Source of the DNA: Fodinibius salipaludis
GTDB lineage: Bacteria; Bacteroidota; Rhodothermia; Balneolales; Balneolaceae
Length of the DNA: 64,000 bases
Assembly: GCF_002287075.1 (NCBI RefSeq)
Contig: NZ_NSKE01000008.1
Span: 1 to 64,000, forward strand
Direction: 5' to 3'
Position numbers and translations under genes: made by a program. The notes below the pieces were generated by a model. The model saw only the letters and a program-made list of their open reading frames with translations. It did not search any database and was not told the DNA's origin. Every line of letters begins with the position of its first letter. Within the stretch, counting starts at the first letter, position 1. This document shows positions 55,688-64,000 of the stretch, piece after piece.

Positions 55688-56235
55688 TGGTAAAACTGAT
55701 TTCACATAGTACCATTGCCTGTTTTTGGCTGATGTTTTGCGTTACCATAGCCACTGCGCAGGATCAAAAAATTGGTTATGTGAATACTGATCAGATTTTG
55801 TCGCAAATGTCGGAATATCAGGGAATACAGGAACAGTTGAGTACACTTAGTTCGGAGTGGAATCAACAACTGGATAATATGGAGCAGGAAATAGATCAGC
55901 TAAAGGAAGATTTTGAGGCCAAGGAAATTTTATATACAGAAGAGCTGAAAAAGAAGAAACAGCAGGAAATCCAACATAAAGTTCAGCAGCGCCAACAGTT
56001 CATAGAGGAAAAATTTGGTTCTGAAGGTGAATATTTCGAGAAACAGAAAGAACTGCTCGAACCAATTCAGCGAAAAGTATTCGAGGCTATAAACAAGGTA
56101 GCTAAGGATCAGAACTTTGATTTTGTGTTTGATCGTGCCCAAAATTCCAACATGCTTTTTGGAGAGCAACAATGGAATTTAAATGAAGAGGTACTACAAG
56201 AGCTTGGTATTACGTTAAATGAATCAAGCAATTGA
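55687..56235 (+). CDS. OmpH/Skp-family periplasmic chaperone, copy 1
   Basis: A 182-residue protein: signal peptide (ending TIATAQ, about 25), then IGYVNTDQILSQMSEYQG, the OmpH start motif, a long Gln/Glu/Lys coiled coil (about 45-130) and a short beta-rich end. It starts on the last base of bamA (TAATG). Skp-type chaperones hold unfolded outer-membrane proteins for BamA. First of three paralogues in a row. Confidence 0.88.
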   Translation: MVKLISHSTIACFWLMFCVTIATAQDQKIGYVNTDQILSQMSEYQGIQEQLSTLSSEWNQQLDNMEQEIDQLKEDFEAKEILYTEELKKKKQQEIQHKVQQRQQFIEEKFGSEGEYFEKQKELLEPIQRKVFEAINKVAKDQNFDFVFDRAQNSNMLFGEQQWNLNEEVLQELGITLNESSN

Positions 56236-56293
56236 TAAAAATAGTTTTTATAATCACAGGCCGAATAATTGAATCCCAAAATAAATTGATCTA

Positions 56294-56830
56294 ATGTTTA
56301 GAAAGTTAGCAAGTTTATTTCTCCTATTTCTTTTTGTTGTAACTACATCGGCATTCGGACAGCTAAATATTGGGTATCTCAATACCCAGGAAGTGATAAG
56401 TCAGATGCCCGAGCGTTCTCAAATTGAACAGGAATTAAATAGTTTTATCCAAGAAAAGCGACAAGAGCTGCAACAGAAAACAACAGAATTTCAGGATGCT
56501 GTTGCCGAATTTCAGCAGAATCAGGATAGTATGTCTGATACCGAAATTCAGAACAGAGAGCAACAGCTTGCCCAGATGGAGTCTGAGATGACACAATTTC
56601 GACAAGGAATTCAGCAGCAGATACAGCAGCGTAGAGCTTCATTATTAGAACCATTGTACAATAAGATGGATGAGGCTATTAGCACAGTTGCGGAAAATAA
56701 TGATCTCGATTTTGTTATTAATGAAGCAACCAGCAACGGCGAGAATGTTGTCTACTATGCTGCCAGTGATAAAATGGATATTACTAAGCAAGTTTTACAA
56801 TACATTAACGATACATCTGACCAGAATTAA
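56294..56830 (+). CDS. OmpH/Skp-family periplasmic chaperone, copy 2
   Basis: A 178-residue paralogue with signal peptide (ending SAFGQ, about 22), LNIGYLNTQEVISQMPERSQ, a coiled coil with many Gln (about 40-118), and a tail LDFVINEATSNGENVVYYA. It lies 58 nt after copy 1 and its stop touches the in-frame TTG ahead of copy 3. Confidence 0.88.
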   Translation: MFRKLASLFLLFLFVVTTSAFGQLNIGYLNTQEVISQMPERSQIEQELNSFIQEKRQELQQKTTEFQDAVAEFQQNQDSMSDTEIQNREQQLAQMESEMTQFRQGIQQQIQQRRASLLEPLYNKMDEAISTVAENNDLDFVINEATSNGENVVYYAASDKMDITKQVLQYINDTSDQN

Positions 56831-56848
56831 TTGAAAAAACACTCTACT

Positions 56849-57400
56849 ATGTTAAAACGAATACTATCTATATCGCTACTTTGTTTTTTAGCTGTTGGCT
56901 TTACCGGTCTTTCTACCGCACAGGCTCAAGGGCAACAAATGGAAATAGGTTATGTTGATCCGCAGTCCATATTAAATAAAATGCCTGAGATGAAGGCCGT
57001 TCAGCAGCGTCTGCAAAACTTTGTAGAGCGTAAGCGAAAAGAATTCAGTAAGAAGCAGCAAGACTTTCAACAACAGCTTACTGAGTATCAGCAAAAAGCA
57101 GATGTTATTAATGAGTCTGCTCGTAAACGTGAAGAAGAACGGCTTGGTAAGCTGAATTCTGAGTTGCAGCAGTATCAATCACAGATTCAGCAGGAGATAC
57201 AGCAGAAACAGCAAGAGTTGGTAGGTCCGCTTCTTGATCAAATTGACAATGCTGTGGGTTCGGTTGCTGAAGATATGGGCCTTACGTATGTGATTAATAC
57301 TACTACCAGCCAAGGCGATACGATTATTCTTTATGCTTCCGATGAAGCTCAGGAAAAGTATAATATTACCGACCAGGTAATGCAGGAGCTTGGCATTTAG
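56849..57400 (+). CDS. OmpH/Skp-family periplasmic chaperone, copy 3
   Basis: A third paralogue (183 residues from the ATG at 56849; a TTG at 56831 would add six). Signal peptide ending AQAQ, then EIGYVDPQSILNKMPEMKA, the coiled coil (about 50-130) and LTYVINTTTSQGDTIILYA. Its C-terminal half is closest to copy 2. It ends the uppS-bamA-ompH unit at a clear terminator. Confidence 0.88.
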   Translation: MLKRILSISLLCFLAVGFTGLSTAQAQGQQMEIGYVDPQSILNKMPEMKAVQQRLQNFVERKRKEFSKKQQDFQQQLTEYQQKADVINESARKREEERLGKLNSELQQYQSQIQQEIQQKQQELVGPLLDQIDNAVGSVAEDMGLTYVINTTTSQGDTIILYASDEAQEKYNITDQVMQELGI

Positions 57401-57429
57401 GATAGCGAAACATTTTCAGATTATTTTGG

Positions 57430-57461
57430 GGCAGCTCGTTAAGGGCTGCCTTTTTTATTTT
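57430..57461 (+). terminator. Rho-independent terminator of the bamA-ompH unit
   Basis: GGCAGC (57430-57435) pairs with GCTGCC (57445-57450), 9-nt loop, then TTTTTTATTTT. The T-run overlaps the end of the convergent VWA gene. Confidence 0.88.
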
Positions 57462-58564
57462 ACTCTCCGTTTGCGGTTTCGAATGTAATCCTCAAAAATG
57501 TAGCCACCCAGATTATCAAGAGATGCAAAATAGGCTCGTCCTTTATTTGCTTTAGTAAGTTCTCGAACGAAGTCCTGTAGATAAGGATCTCGGGCAATCA
57601 TAAATGTTGTGATGTCAATATCATCACGTCGGCACTTAACCGCTTCATCTAATACTCTGTTCACGATTTTCCGGTCGAGCCCAAAGCTGTTTTTGTACAT
57701 TTTGCCATTCTCAATAATACAGGATGGTTTACCATCAGTGATCATAAAAATTTGTTTATTGGCAAACTTTCGCCGGTGCAGGGTATGACGAGCCAGTTCC
57801 AACGCTTGCTGGGTGTTTGTATGATAGGGCCCCACTTTAAGATAGGGAAGATCTTCGATGTCAACCTTCCAGGCTTCATTACCAAAAGCAACGATATCCA
57901 ACGAATCTTTTGCGTAGTTATTTAGGATAAGTTCTGAGAGTGCCATCGCTACTTTTTTAGCGGGAGTGATACGATCTTCGCCATATAGCACCATAGAGTG
58001 GCTTAAATCTATCAGCAATACCGTAGCTACCGATGTGTAGTGATCGGTGTCATGCACACGGATATCGTCTTCATGCAGCTTCATCTGGTCGATGTTGCTG
58101 TGGCGAAGCATATTCATCATCGTACCCACACTGTCGATATTGGCAATATCATCTCCCTGCTGCCACTTGCGGGTTTCGGGCTGACGTTCCAAGCCTTTGC
58201 CGGTATGATCGGTCTGATGATTTCCTGCAGCTCCCTTTTTAAGATTATTGAAAATTTCTTCCAGGGATCGTTGGCGCAAACTTCGCTCGGTTTTGCGTGT
58301 CATTACATATATTTGTTGTTTGTTATCTTGCTCTATGTAACCGCGTTCTTTCAGTTCATCGACAAAATCACCGATATTATAATCATCAAACCGATCGGTT
58401 AGGTCATAATCATTATCAAGTTCCGTAAGCCAGCGCAGGGCTTGTTGAACGTCCCCGCTGGAAATAGTCAGGAGCTCTTGAAAGGTATCCCATAGGGTAT
58501 CAAAAGGGGATTGTCCCTTAGATTTGGCGAATCGTTCATCCCATCGCTGATACTTGAAATGCAT
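57455..58564 (-). CDS. VWA-domain protein
   Basis: A 369-residue cytoplasmic protein. An N-terminal helical region of about 170 residues has no recognised family. A von Willebrand A domain (about 178-350) follows, with the metal-ion site LLIDLSHSM (DxSxS) and IFMITDGKPS. VWA proteins of this kind often work with a MoxR-type AAA ATPase, but none is in the window. Single-gene unit. Confidence 0.78.
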   Translation of the reverse strand: MHFKYQRWDERFAKSKGQSPFDTLWDTFQELLTISSGDVQQALRWLTELDNDYDLTDRFDDYNIGDFVDELKERGYIEQDNKQQIYVMTRKTERSLRQRSLEEIFNNLKKGAAGNHQTDHTGKGLERQPETRKWQQGDDIANIDSVGTMMNMLRHSNIDQMKLHEDDIRVHDTDHYTSVATVLLIDLSHSMVLYGEDRITPAKKVAMALSELILNNYAKDSLDIVAFGNEAWKVDIEDLPYLKVGPYHTNTQQALELARHTLHRRKFANKQIFMITDGKPSCIIENGKMYKNSFGLDRKIVNRVLDEAVKCRRDDIDITTFMIARDPYLQDFVRELTKANKGRAYFASLDNLGGYIFEDYIRNRKRRVK

Positions 58565-58628
58565 AGTAAAAAGATTGACTTTAGCCTGAGTAATCTTAAC
58601 GCTTTAAAAAAGCTTTTAATTCATTGTA

Positions 58629-59276
58629 ATGAATAATTCGAGTAATTTAAATAACGCGGAGTCCACAGACCGTATCATGTTCGAACGTCAACTTTGGGGA
58701 GAAGAATATGAACGAGTAATGGGATTAGATGAAGTGGGACGTGGTTGTCTATCGGGACCGGTGGTAGCGGCGGGCGTTATTTTTGAGCCGGGGACTTTTG
58801 TAGAAGCAATTCGTGACAGTAAAAAGCTTACCCTTGCTGAGCGCAAGAAACTAACAAAACAGATTAAAAAAGAGGCATTGTATTGGACTATTCAATGGTG
58901 TAACCCTTCCGAGATTGATGAGCTGAATATCTTGCATGCCTCTATTAAAGCAATGACAAAATGCGCCGAAGCTGAAGATGCCAATCCGGATTACTTGTTG
59001 GTTGATGGGAATCGATTTAGCTCGGGATTATGCCCGCACAAATGTATTGTTGGGGGAGATGATCGATCAATGAGCATTGCTGCGGCCTCGATAATTGCAA
59101 AGGTATATCGTGATGAGTGGATGATTAAGCTTCATGAAGAATATCCCCATTACGGTTGGGATACAAATGTAGGATATCCAACAGCGAAGCATTTTAAAGG
59201 CTTAAAAAAGCACGGGGCTACAAAATTTCATCGGCAGAGTTTTAATTTGCGTACCGATAAGCAGTTCGAAAAGTAA
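58629..59276 (+). CDS. rnhB: Ribonuclease HII
   Basis: Removes ribonucleotides from RNA/DNA hybrids. The 215 residues show the acidic site: GLDEVGRGCLSGPVVAAGV (Asp34, Glu35), YLLVDGNRF and IIAKVYRDEWM, plus YPHYGWDTNVGYPTAKH. An N-terminal extension of about 25 residues precedes the domain. The stop lies 3 nt from the convergent rodA stop. Confidence 0.94.
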   Translation: MNNSSNLNNAESTDRIMFERQLWGEEYERVMGLDEVGRGCLSGPVVAAGVIFEPGTFVEAIRDSKKLTLAERKKLTKQIKKEALYWTIQWCNPSEIDELNILHASIKAMTKCAEAEDANPDYLLVDGNRFSSGLCPHKCIVGGDDRSMSIAAASIIAKVYRDEWMIKLHEEYPHYGWDTNVGYPTAKHFKGLKKHGATKFHRQSFNLRTDKQFEK

Positions 59277-59279
59277 CAG

Positions 59280-60530
59280 TTACCGGTAGATGCTGAACTG
59301 TCGTTTATAGAAATCGAGATTTAAACAGATCCCCAACATCAGGGTATTGGTGATGAGAGCGGAACCTCCATAGCTGATAAAAGGCAGGGGAATGCCAATT
59401 ACGGGTAATAAGCCAGTGGCTGATCCTACATTGATGAAGAAATGAGTGAAGAAAACAGTTAACACACCTACTATGACAAGCCGCGCAAAAGGGTGTTTGT
59501 GGACAGCAGCCATTCGCAGTAGTCGTAATGTAAGCGCAAGCAGTAATAGAACTGTAAATCCGGCTCCAACAAATCCGAACTCTTCTCCAATTACGCAGAA
59601 AATAAAGTCGGTCCATTGCTCGGGTAAAAAGCGCAGTTGTGTTTGTGTTCCCTCAAGAAAACCTTTGCCGTAAATTCCTCCCGAGCCTATTGCTGTTTTG
59701 GCTTGGATAACGTTCCAGCCTGCTCCTTGAGGATCAAATGAAGGATTGGTAAAAGCTTCTATCCGGGCACGTTGATGAGGTTGTAATACTTGATTGAGAG
59801 CAACCTGAATGCCAATAACAAGTAAAACTCCAGTAACAAATGAGGTAAATGTTAACCATGTTCTCCGCTGAAGCATAAAAATTGCGAGTGTAATAATTAT
59901 TGCGGCAATAAGTCCCCAGTACCATGAGATAATAGTGAGGTAGCCGATGATGGCAGGAGAAATTATAAAGAGGGAGATACCGTAAGGCAGTCCCGACCAA
60001 AACAGCACCACCGGTATTAATGCAAAAAAGATAATAGCCGTCCCCATATCATTTTGCAGAATAATTAAGACAGCTGGTAGGACTATAAGGGAAACCGCAA
60101 TAATTGCTGATTTTAGATTCTCTGCTGATATATTACGTCCGCTGGTTAAATAATTAGCTACAGCAAGGATGGTAGCAATTTTCATCAGTTCACTTACTTG
60201 CAGGTTGAAAGGTCCCAATACAAGCCAGCTTCTCGCACCGTTAACTTCTTTCCCGATTAAAAGCGTGAGAATCATTAACAGGATTCCAAGCCCGTAAAAT
60301 ATGTAAGAGCCCTCTTGAAAGGTCCGGGGATTGATAAATTGAAGTCCTATTAAAAGAAGTATAGCAATGCCAAAAGAGATCAATTGTTTATAGAAATTAA
60401 ATTGAATATAGCTGGGTAAAAATTCAGCTACCGGGCCCTGCGTGGCACTGTATATAGCCACCAAACCCACGGCAATAAGGCTTGCCCAAATTGTAACGAG
60501 CGACCAGCTAAGTTCCTTGAGATTGATCAT
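59280..60530 (-). CDS. rodA: RodA, SEDS peptidoglycan glycosyltransferase
   Basis: A 416-residue polytopic protein (about ten helices) polymerising lipid II during rod elongation. SEDS features are ARSWLVLGPFNLQVSELMKI with the conserved Arg and Glu, NDMGTAIIFF with the essential Asp, and the C-terminal GIPLPFISYGGSAL. It overlaps the upstream PBP2 gene by 23 nt, matching the usual PBP2-RodA pair, and is last in the operon. Confidence 0.95.
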   Translation of the reverse strand: MINLKELSWSLVTIWASLIAVGLVAIYSATQGPVAEFLPSYIQFNFYKQLISFGIAILLLIGLQFINPRTFQEGSYIFYGLGILLMILTLLIGKEVNGARSWLVLGPFNLQVSELMKIATILAVANYLTSGRNISAENLKSAIIAVSLIVLPAVLIILQNDMGTAIIFFALIPVVLFWSGLPYGISLFIISPAIIGYLTIISWYWGLIAAIIITLAIFMLQRRTWLTFTSFVTGVLLVIGIQVALNQVLQPHQRARIEAFTNPSFDPQGAGWNVIQAKTAIGSGGIYGKGFLEGTQTQLRFLPEQWTDFIFCVIGEEFGFVGAGFTVLLLLALTLRLLRMAAVHKHPFARLVIVGVLTVFFTHFFINVGSATGLLPVIGIPLPFISYGGSALITNTLMLGICLNLDFYKRQFSIYR

Positions 60531-62379
60531 CTAGGTTTTCTTCCTCATCTTCATCGGTTATTTGTTTTCTGGGTTCAAAAGTCTTCACATAGTTATATAC
60601 ATACGATCGATCTATTTCTCCTGTTAAATACTGTTCAATAAGAAGTGAGGCGATCGGGGCAGCTGAGATAGATCCGTAGCCTCCATTTTCAACAAGAACG
60701 GCAAGAGCGATTTTAGGGTCATCTACCGGAGCAAAACTAATAAACCAACCGTGATCCTGGCCATGTGGATTTTGGGCGGTTCCCGTTTTTCCGGCAACTT
60801 TAACGCTATCCAAGTTGGCATAGTAGCGGCCGCTGCCATCGGTAACAACTCTGCGCATACCGTCTTTTACGACTGCTATATCTTGGGGATCAACCCAGTC
60901 AATTTTTTCCTTTTCGGGATTGGTCAACATTGTTGTACCATCATTTTGGCGAATTGTGCTAACAAAATGGGGTTGGACTTTATAGCCGCTGTTTCCAATT
61001 TGAGCTGCTACCAGTGCCATTTGTAAGGGAGATACGGCTACAAATCCCTGGCCAACGCCCAGGCTAAGCTGATCGCCAATTCCCCATTTGCCTTCGCCCA
61101 GTACACGATTAAAAAATGTACTGTCCGGAATGGTTCCTGTCACCTCGTTGGGTATATCGATATTGTTTAGCTGTCCCAATCCAAACGAAGTAGCTAATTC
61201 GTGCCATTTATCGAGTCCTTGTTGAGTGGCAATTTTATCCATCAACCAAAAGAAGAAGGTATTGCTGGACTCCTGAAGAGCTTTTCCGACATCATATTTT
61301 CCGGGGTCGGCCAAGTCGTTGTATCGGCGTCCACGGGAGTAGTAACCCGGATTGTCAATTTCGGTTTGGGGAGTAATAATTCCGAGTTCCAATCCCATCA
61401 GGGCCATAAGTGGTTTAAATGTAGAGCCGGGGGGTTGTTTCCCGGATATTGCACGATTATATAGTGGATTGGTCGTGTCCGCATTGATGCTATCCCAATA
61501 TGTTCTGTCAAGACGCCCTGATAGCTTTCTGATATTATATTCAGGAGCACTTACCATGCTAAGTACTGCGCCGTTATCTGGATTTATTGCTACCACCGCC
61601 CCTTCTTTGCCTTGCATAAGATCTTCGGCCAAGAGCTGCAGTTCGGTATCGATTGTAGTATATAAATCAGATCCTTTTTTAGGGCTTTCATCTATGGCTC
61701 CATCTTGATACGATCCCATATTTTGTCCCATGGCATTAACTTTAATATAGTTGGTACCGATAGTGCCCCGCAAGTGTTCTTCGTAGGCCATTTCGAGACC
61801 ACTTTTGCCCGTTCTATCACCGAGATGGTAACTTTGTGTTCTCAGATATTCTTCCTTGGATACTTCACGCAAATATCCCAAAATGTGTGATGCTTTTAGA
61901 CTATCTACAGGATAATCGCGTTTGCTTTCAATTTGGTGACCTACGCCCGGGAGCTGCCAAATACTTTCTTGAATGATAGAAAAGGTTTCAAAATCGACCT
62001 CGGTAAAAATACGGGATGAACGATAATAAGAGTAGTCACGGGCCTCCTGTACTCTTTTTTTGACCTCTTCTACTGGCACATCCATAAGTTCAGCCAAGAT
62101 AGGAGTGTTCTTGGGATCGTAACTGGCCGGTGTTACAGTTATGGTGTAAATTGGTTGGTTATCTACAATCAGGTTACCATTACGATCATAGATTAACCCC
62201 CGGGCAGGGTTGACAACTTCTTGGCGAAGCGAGTTTTCACGACTCAGAGGATTATAGGTATCATAGTTAAGTATCTGTAACTGGAATAATCTTCCCAAAA
62301 TGATAAGTCCCAAAACAATAATACATACTTGTATTACCCGGAGGGAGGTTTGGGTACGTATTTTATTTCGGGAGTGCAT
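60508..62379 (-). CDS. mrdA: Penicillin-binding protein 2, elongation transpeptidase
   Basis: A 623-residue cell-wall transpeptidase working with RodA. One N-terminal TM helix (about 13-32), the dimerisation/pedestal region (about 45-210), and the transpeptidase domain with SxxK in PPGSTFKPLMAL, SxN in QESSNTFFFW, and KTG in VAGKTGTAQNP. It lies 4 nt after mreD and overlaps rodA. Confidence 0.95.
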   Translation of the reverse strand: MHSRNKIRTQTSLRVIQVCIIVLGLIILGRLFQLQILNYDTYNPLSRENSLRQEVVNPARGLIYDRNGNLIVDNQPIYTITVTPASYDPKNTPILAELMDVPVEEVKKRVQEARDYSYYRSSRIFTEVDFETFSIIQESIWQLPGVGHQIESKRDYPVDSLKASHILGYLREVSKEEYLRTQSYHLGDRTGKSGLEMAYEEHLRGTIGTNYIKVNAMGQNMGSYQDGAIDESPKKGSDLYTTIDTELQLLAEDLMQGKEGAVVAINPDNGAVLSMVSAPEYNIRKLSGRLDRTYWDSINADTTNPLYNRAISGKQPPGSTFKPLMALMGLELGIITPQTEIDNPGYYSRGRRYNDLADPGKYDVGKALQESSNTFFFWLMDKIATQQGLDKWHELATSFGLGQLNNIDIPNEVTGTIPDSTFFNRVLGEGKWGIGDQLSLGVGQGFVAVSPLQMALVAAQIGNSGYKVQPHFVSTIRQNDGTTMLTNPEKEKIDWVDPQDIAVVKDGMRRVVTDGSGRYYANLDSVKVAGKTGTAQNPHGQDHGWFISFAPVDDPKIALAVLVENGGYGSISAAPIASLLIEQYLTGEIDRSYVYNYVKTFEPRKQITDEDEEENLDDQSQGT

Positions 62380-62383
62380 TGGA

Positions 62384-62854
62384 TTAATTTGTTCTAAATA
62401 ATTGAATAAAACTTGCTAAAAAAGCAGTATACAGGCTACTGCCGATAAGGTGTCGCCAGAAATACTGTTCTCCGGTATAGCTTTCAATAGCGAAATTGAG
62501 ACCAAGGAATATGAGATTATGAATTACTGCTGCAATGGCAATAGTCAAAAACACCTGTCCAATGAGCAATTGTTTTTTTGAGCCTCTTGGGATAAAGTTG
62601 TAGGTCATGAATACTAATAACGTTTTTGAGAACATATTTAGTCCCCATAAATCGAGCATAGCATCTTGTAAAAAACCCAATCCTGCAGCCATAAGTAAAG
62701 CGGCCGTCCGGTCTTTTCGAGCCATATACCATACCAAAAAAATAAGTAACAGATCGGGCTGGATTTGCATGATTTTAAGATGCCGGAAAAGCATGAATTG
62801 AATCAAAAGAAAGCCAAACCCGATGCCAAAATTTTTAAAACGTTCAGGATTCAT
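62384..62854 (-). CDS. mreD: Rod shape-determining protein MreD
   Basis: A 156-residue inner-membrane protein with about five helices. It is recognised by position and by the family layout (ILLIFLVWYMARKDRTAALLMAAGLGFLQDAM shortened: GLGFLQDAMLD). Sequence conservation is low in this family, so context carries the call: ATGA overlap with mreC upstream and PBP2 4 nt downstream. Confidence 0.88.
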   Translation of the reverse strand: MNPERFKNFGIGFGFLLIQFMLFRHLKIMQIQPDLLLIFLVWYMARKDRTAALLMAAGLGFLQDAMLDLWGLNMFSKTLLVFMTYNFIPRGSKKQLLIGQVFLTIAIAAVIHNLIFLGLNFAIESYTGEQYFWRHLIGSSLYTAFLASFIQLFRTN

Positions 62855-63693
62855 TGTAAAAGATTTTCATAATCTTCATTCAGTTTTTGAAAGGTAGTAT
62901 CTGGCTTAAATTTTACAATAAAGCCTTCGGCTATCTCAAACAGGTTCACAAAGGGTTCAATATATACGCGTTGGGTTTCTTTCCCCGCCTGTGGTTCGGT
63001 TCTTAATACTTTTCCGATGGGAATATCAGGCGGAAACTGGTTGCTGTATCCCGAGGTGACCACAACTTCCCCGGTATCAACCTCGGTAGTTTGAGGAACA
63101 TAATTGAGTTGTAGTTCATTGATGTTTTCCCCATCCCAAGAAACTATGCCGTAGGCGTTGGATTGCTGAAGTTTTGCACTTACTCGAAATAGGGTGTTGA
63201 AATAGGGCATAATCTGAGAATATCCGTTTGCTGTTAAGATCACTTTACCCACGAGCCCTTCAGATGAAACCATAGGCATACCATTGGTAATCCCTTCTTC
63301 CTGTCCGGCATCTACAGTAAGAGAATTGGTAATTTGGTTAAGCTCTTTGCCCACTATCTGAACCGGATATAAGCTTAAATTGCTCTCACTACTGAATTGT
63401 AGCAGTTCTCGAAGCTTTTCATTGCGTTTTTCGGCTGCTCTGAGACGGCTTAGCTCATCTAAAAGCAAAACATTTTGTTTCCTCAGATAGGTATTCGTAT
63501 TTATGGCTTGTCGGTATACCCGAACATTTGAGAGCGGCTCTTCGAGATAGCTGAATACTGTAATCGATGCTTTGCGAAGATTATTGAGTCCACCCTGATA
63601 TCGTCCAATCATCAGCGCTACCGCAATAATCAGAATAAGCGCTGTTATTATATGATCTTTCGCATCAGCTATGCTGGGAAGTTTGAATCGCAT
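62851..63693 (-). CDS. mreC: Rod shape-determining protein MreC
   Basis: A 280-residue periplasmic scaffold with one N-terminal helix (about 13-30), a coiled coil (about 65-98, ending RLRAAEKRNEKLRELLQF) and two beta-barrel domains (SLTVDAGQEEGITNGMPMV is the conserved MreC stretch). It links MreB to the synthetic enzymes. It lies 15 nt after mreB and overlaps mreD by 4 nt. Confidence 0.94.
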   Translation of the reverse strand: MRFKLPSIADAKDHIITALILIIAVALMIGRYQGGLNNLRKASITVFSYLEEPLSNVRVYRQAINTNTYLRKQNVLLLDELSRLRAAEKRNEKLRELLQFSSESNLSLYPVQIVGKELNQITNSLTVDAGQEEGITNGMPMVSSEGLVGKVILTANGYSQIMPYFNTLFRVSAKLQQSNAYGIVSWDGENINELQLNYVPQTTEVDTGEVVVTSGYSNQFPPDIPIGKVLRTEPQAGKETQRVYIEPFVNLFEIAEGFIVKFKPDTTFQKLNEDYENLLQ

Positions 63694-63708
63694 TCACCTT
63701 CTCTGGGT

Positions 63709-64000
63709 TTAGGAAATAACCGTTCTATAATATTCAATGTCTTCAAGAATTGCTCCCGTTCCGCGTACCACAGCCGTCAGTGGATCTTCGGCAATATGAA
63801 CAGGAAGATCCGTTGTTTCAATAATCAACCTATCAAGATTCTTGAGCTTTGCACCGCCACCGGTTAGCATGATACCGCGATCAAGGATATCAGCCGAAAG
63901 CTCGGGAGGCGTTTGCTCAAGTGATTTCGTTATAGATTCTACAATAGTGTTAACGGATTCGGAGATTGCTTCTCGAACGTCTTTCGATGAAACGTGACGA
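63709..64000 (-). CDS. mreB: MreB, C-terminal part (gene runs off the window)
   Basis: About 97 C-terminal codons of the actin-like filament protein. The frame reads RHVSSKDVREAISESVNTI, then IMLTGGGAKLKNLDRLI (nucleotide-binding Gly triplet) and the end PLTAVVRGTGAILEDIEYY. The stop is at 63709-63711, 15 nt before mreC. The N-terminal part lies beyond position 64000. Confidence 0.95.
   Translation of the reverse strand, partial: RHVSSKDVREAISESVNTIVESITKSLEQTPPELSADILDRGIMLTGGGAKLKNLDRLIIETTDLPVHIAEDPLTAVVRGTGAILEDIEYYRTVIS

Overview
The window reads as a chromosomal segment of a Gram-negative bacterium of the Bacteroidota/Balneolota/Rhodothermota group, most likely Balneolaceae-like. That placement is inferred from protein style: a BamA gene followed by tandem OmpH/Skp genes, a GroEL with a Gly/Met-rich tail, an MnmA carrying a CC-containing insert, a PBP2/RodA/MreBCD rod cluster, AT-rich spacers and many genes without a clear Shine-Dalgarno. 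It was not checked by any search. Almost all the DNA is coding. I saw no tRNA, rRNA, CRISPR array, insertion sequence or prophage.

Layout. 1-1.5 kb: two identical small lipoprotein genes in tandem, a repeat-rich AT spacer, and an ECF-type sigma factor. 1.8-9 kb: acetyl-CoA synthetase, two small membrane proteins, alanine dehydrogenase, RsmA, and groES-groEL with a strong terminator. 9-13 kb: sodium:solute symporter, secreted EEP-fold phosphatase/nuclease, the relic of a second EEP gene, and a secreted GH43 glycosidase. 13-19.3 kb (minus strand): OxyR, TerC, a membrane protein, a beta-CASP exonuclease, an ATP-dependent DNA ligase and an HhH-GPD glycosylase-like protein, in operon-like spacing. 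19.4-25.6 kb: acylphosphatase, ThpR, alpha/beta hydrolase, YjbQ, GDPD, two small membrane proteins, RlmB, a NamZ-type muramidase and Ndk. 25.7-35.4 kb: a multidomain class III adenylate cyclase, MgsA, a YyaL-type protein, a membrane metallophosphoesterase, an RskA-type anti-sigma factor, a DUF4412-like protein, MnmA and an HNH nuclease. 35.6-43.8 kb: glutamate dehydrogenase, an RsbW-like ATPase, thioredoxin, DnaE, CTP synthase and a Nudix hydrolase. 43.8-57.4 kb: amidohydrolase, NadE, LysM lytic transglycosylase, CtpA-like protease, PHP phosphatase, RibH, UppS, BamA and three OmpH/Skp chaperones. 57.4-64 kb: a VWA protein, RNase HII, and the rod-shape operon mreB(partial)-mreC-mreD-mrdA-rodA.

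Functional themes. Envelope building dominates the right half (UppS lipid carrier, BamA/OmpH outer-membrane assembly, lytic transglycosylase, CtpA, MreBCD/PBP2/RodA). The part that looks most like an under-described system is the tight TerC / membrane protein / exonuclease / ligase / glycosylase run next to oxyR, which suggests a DNA-break repair set tied to oxidative or metal stress. The glycosylase-like member appears to lack the usual catalytic aspartate. Other points to look at are the DUF5939-like cyclase with a START-type N-terminus, the repeated TTACAA motifs upstream of the sigma factor, the EEP gene relic, and at least three kinds of intergenic repeat.
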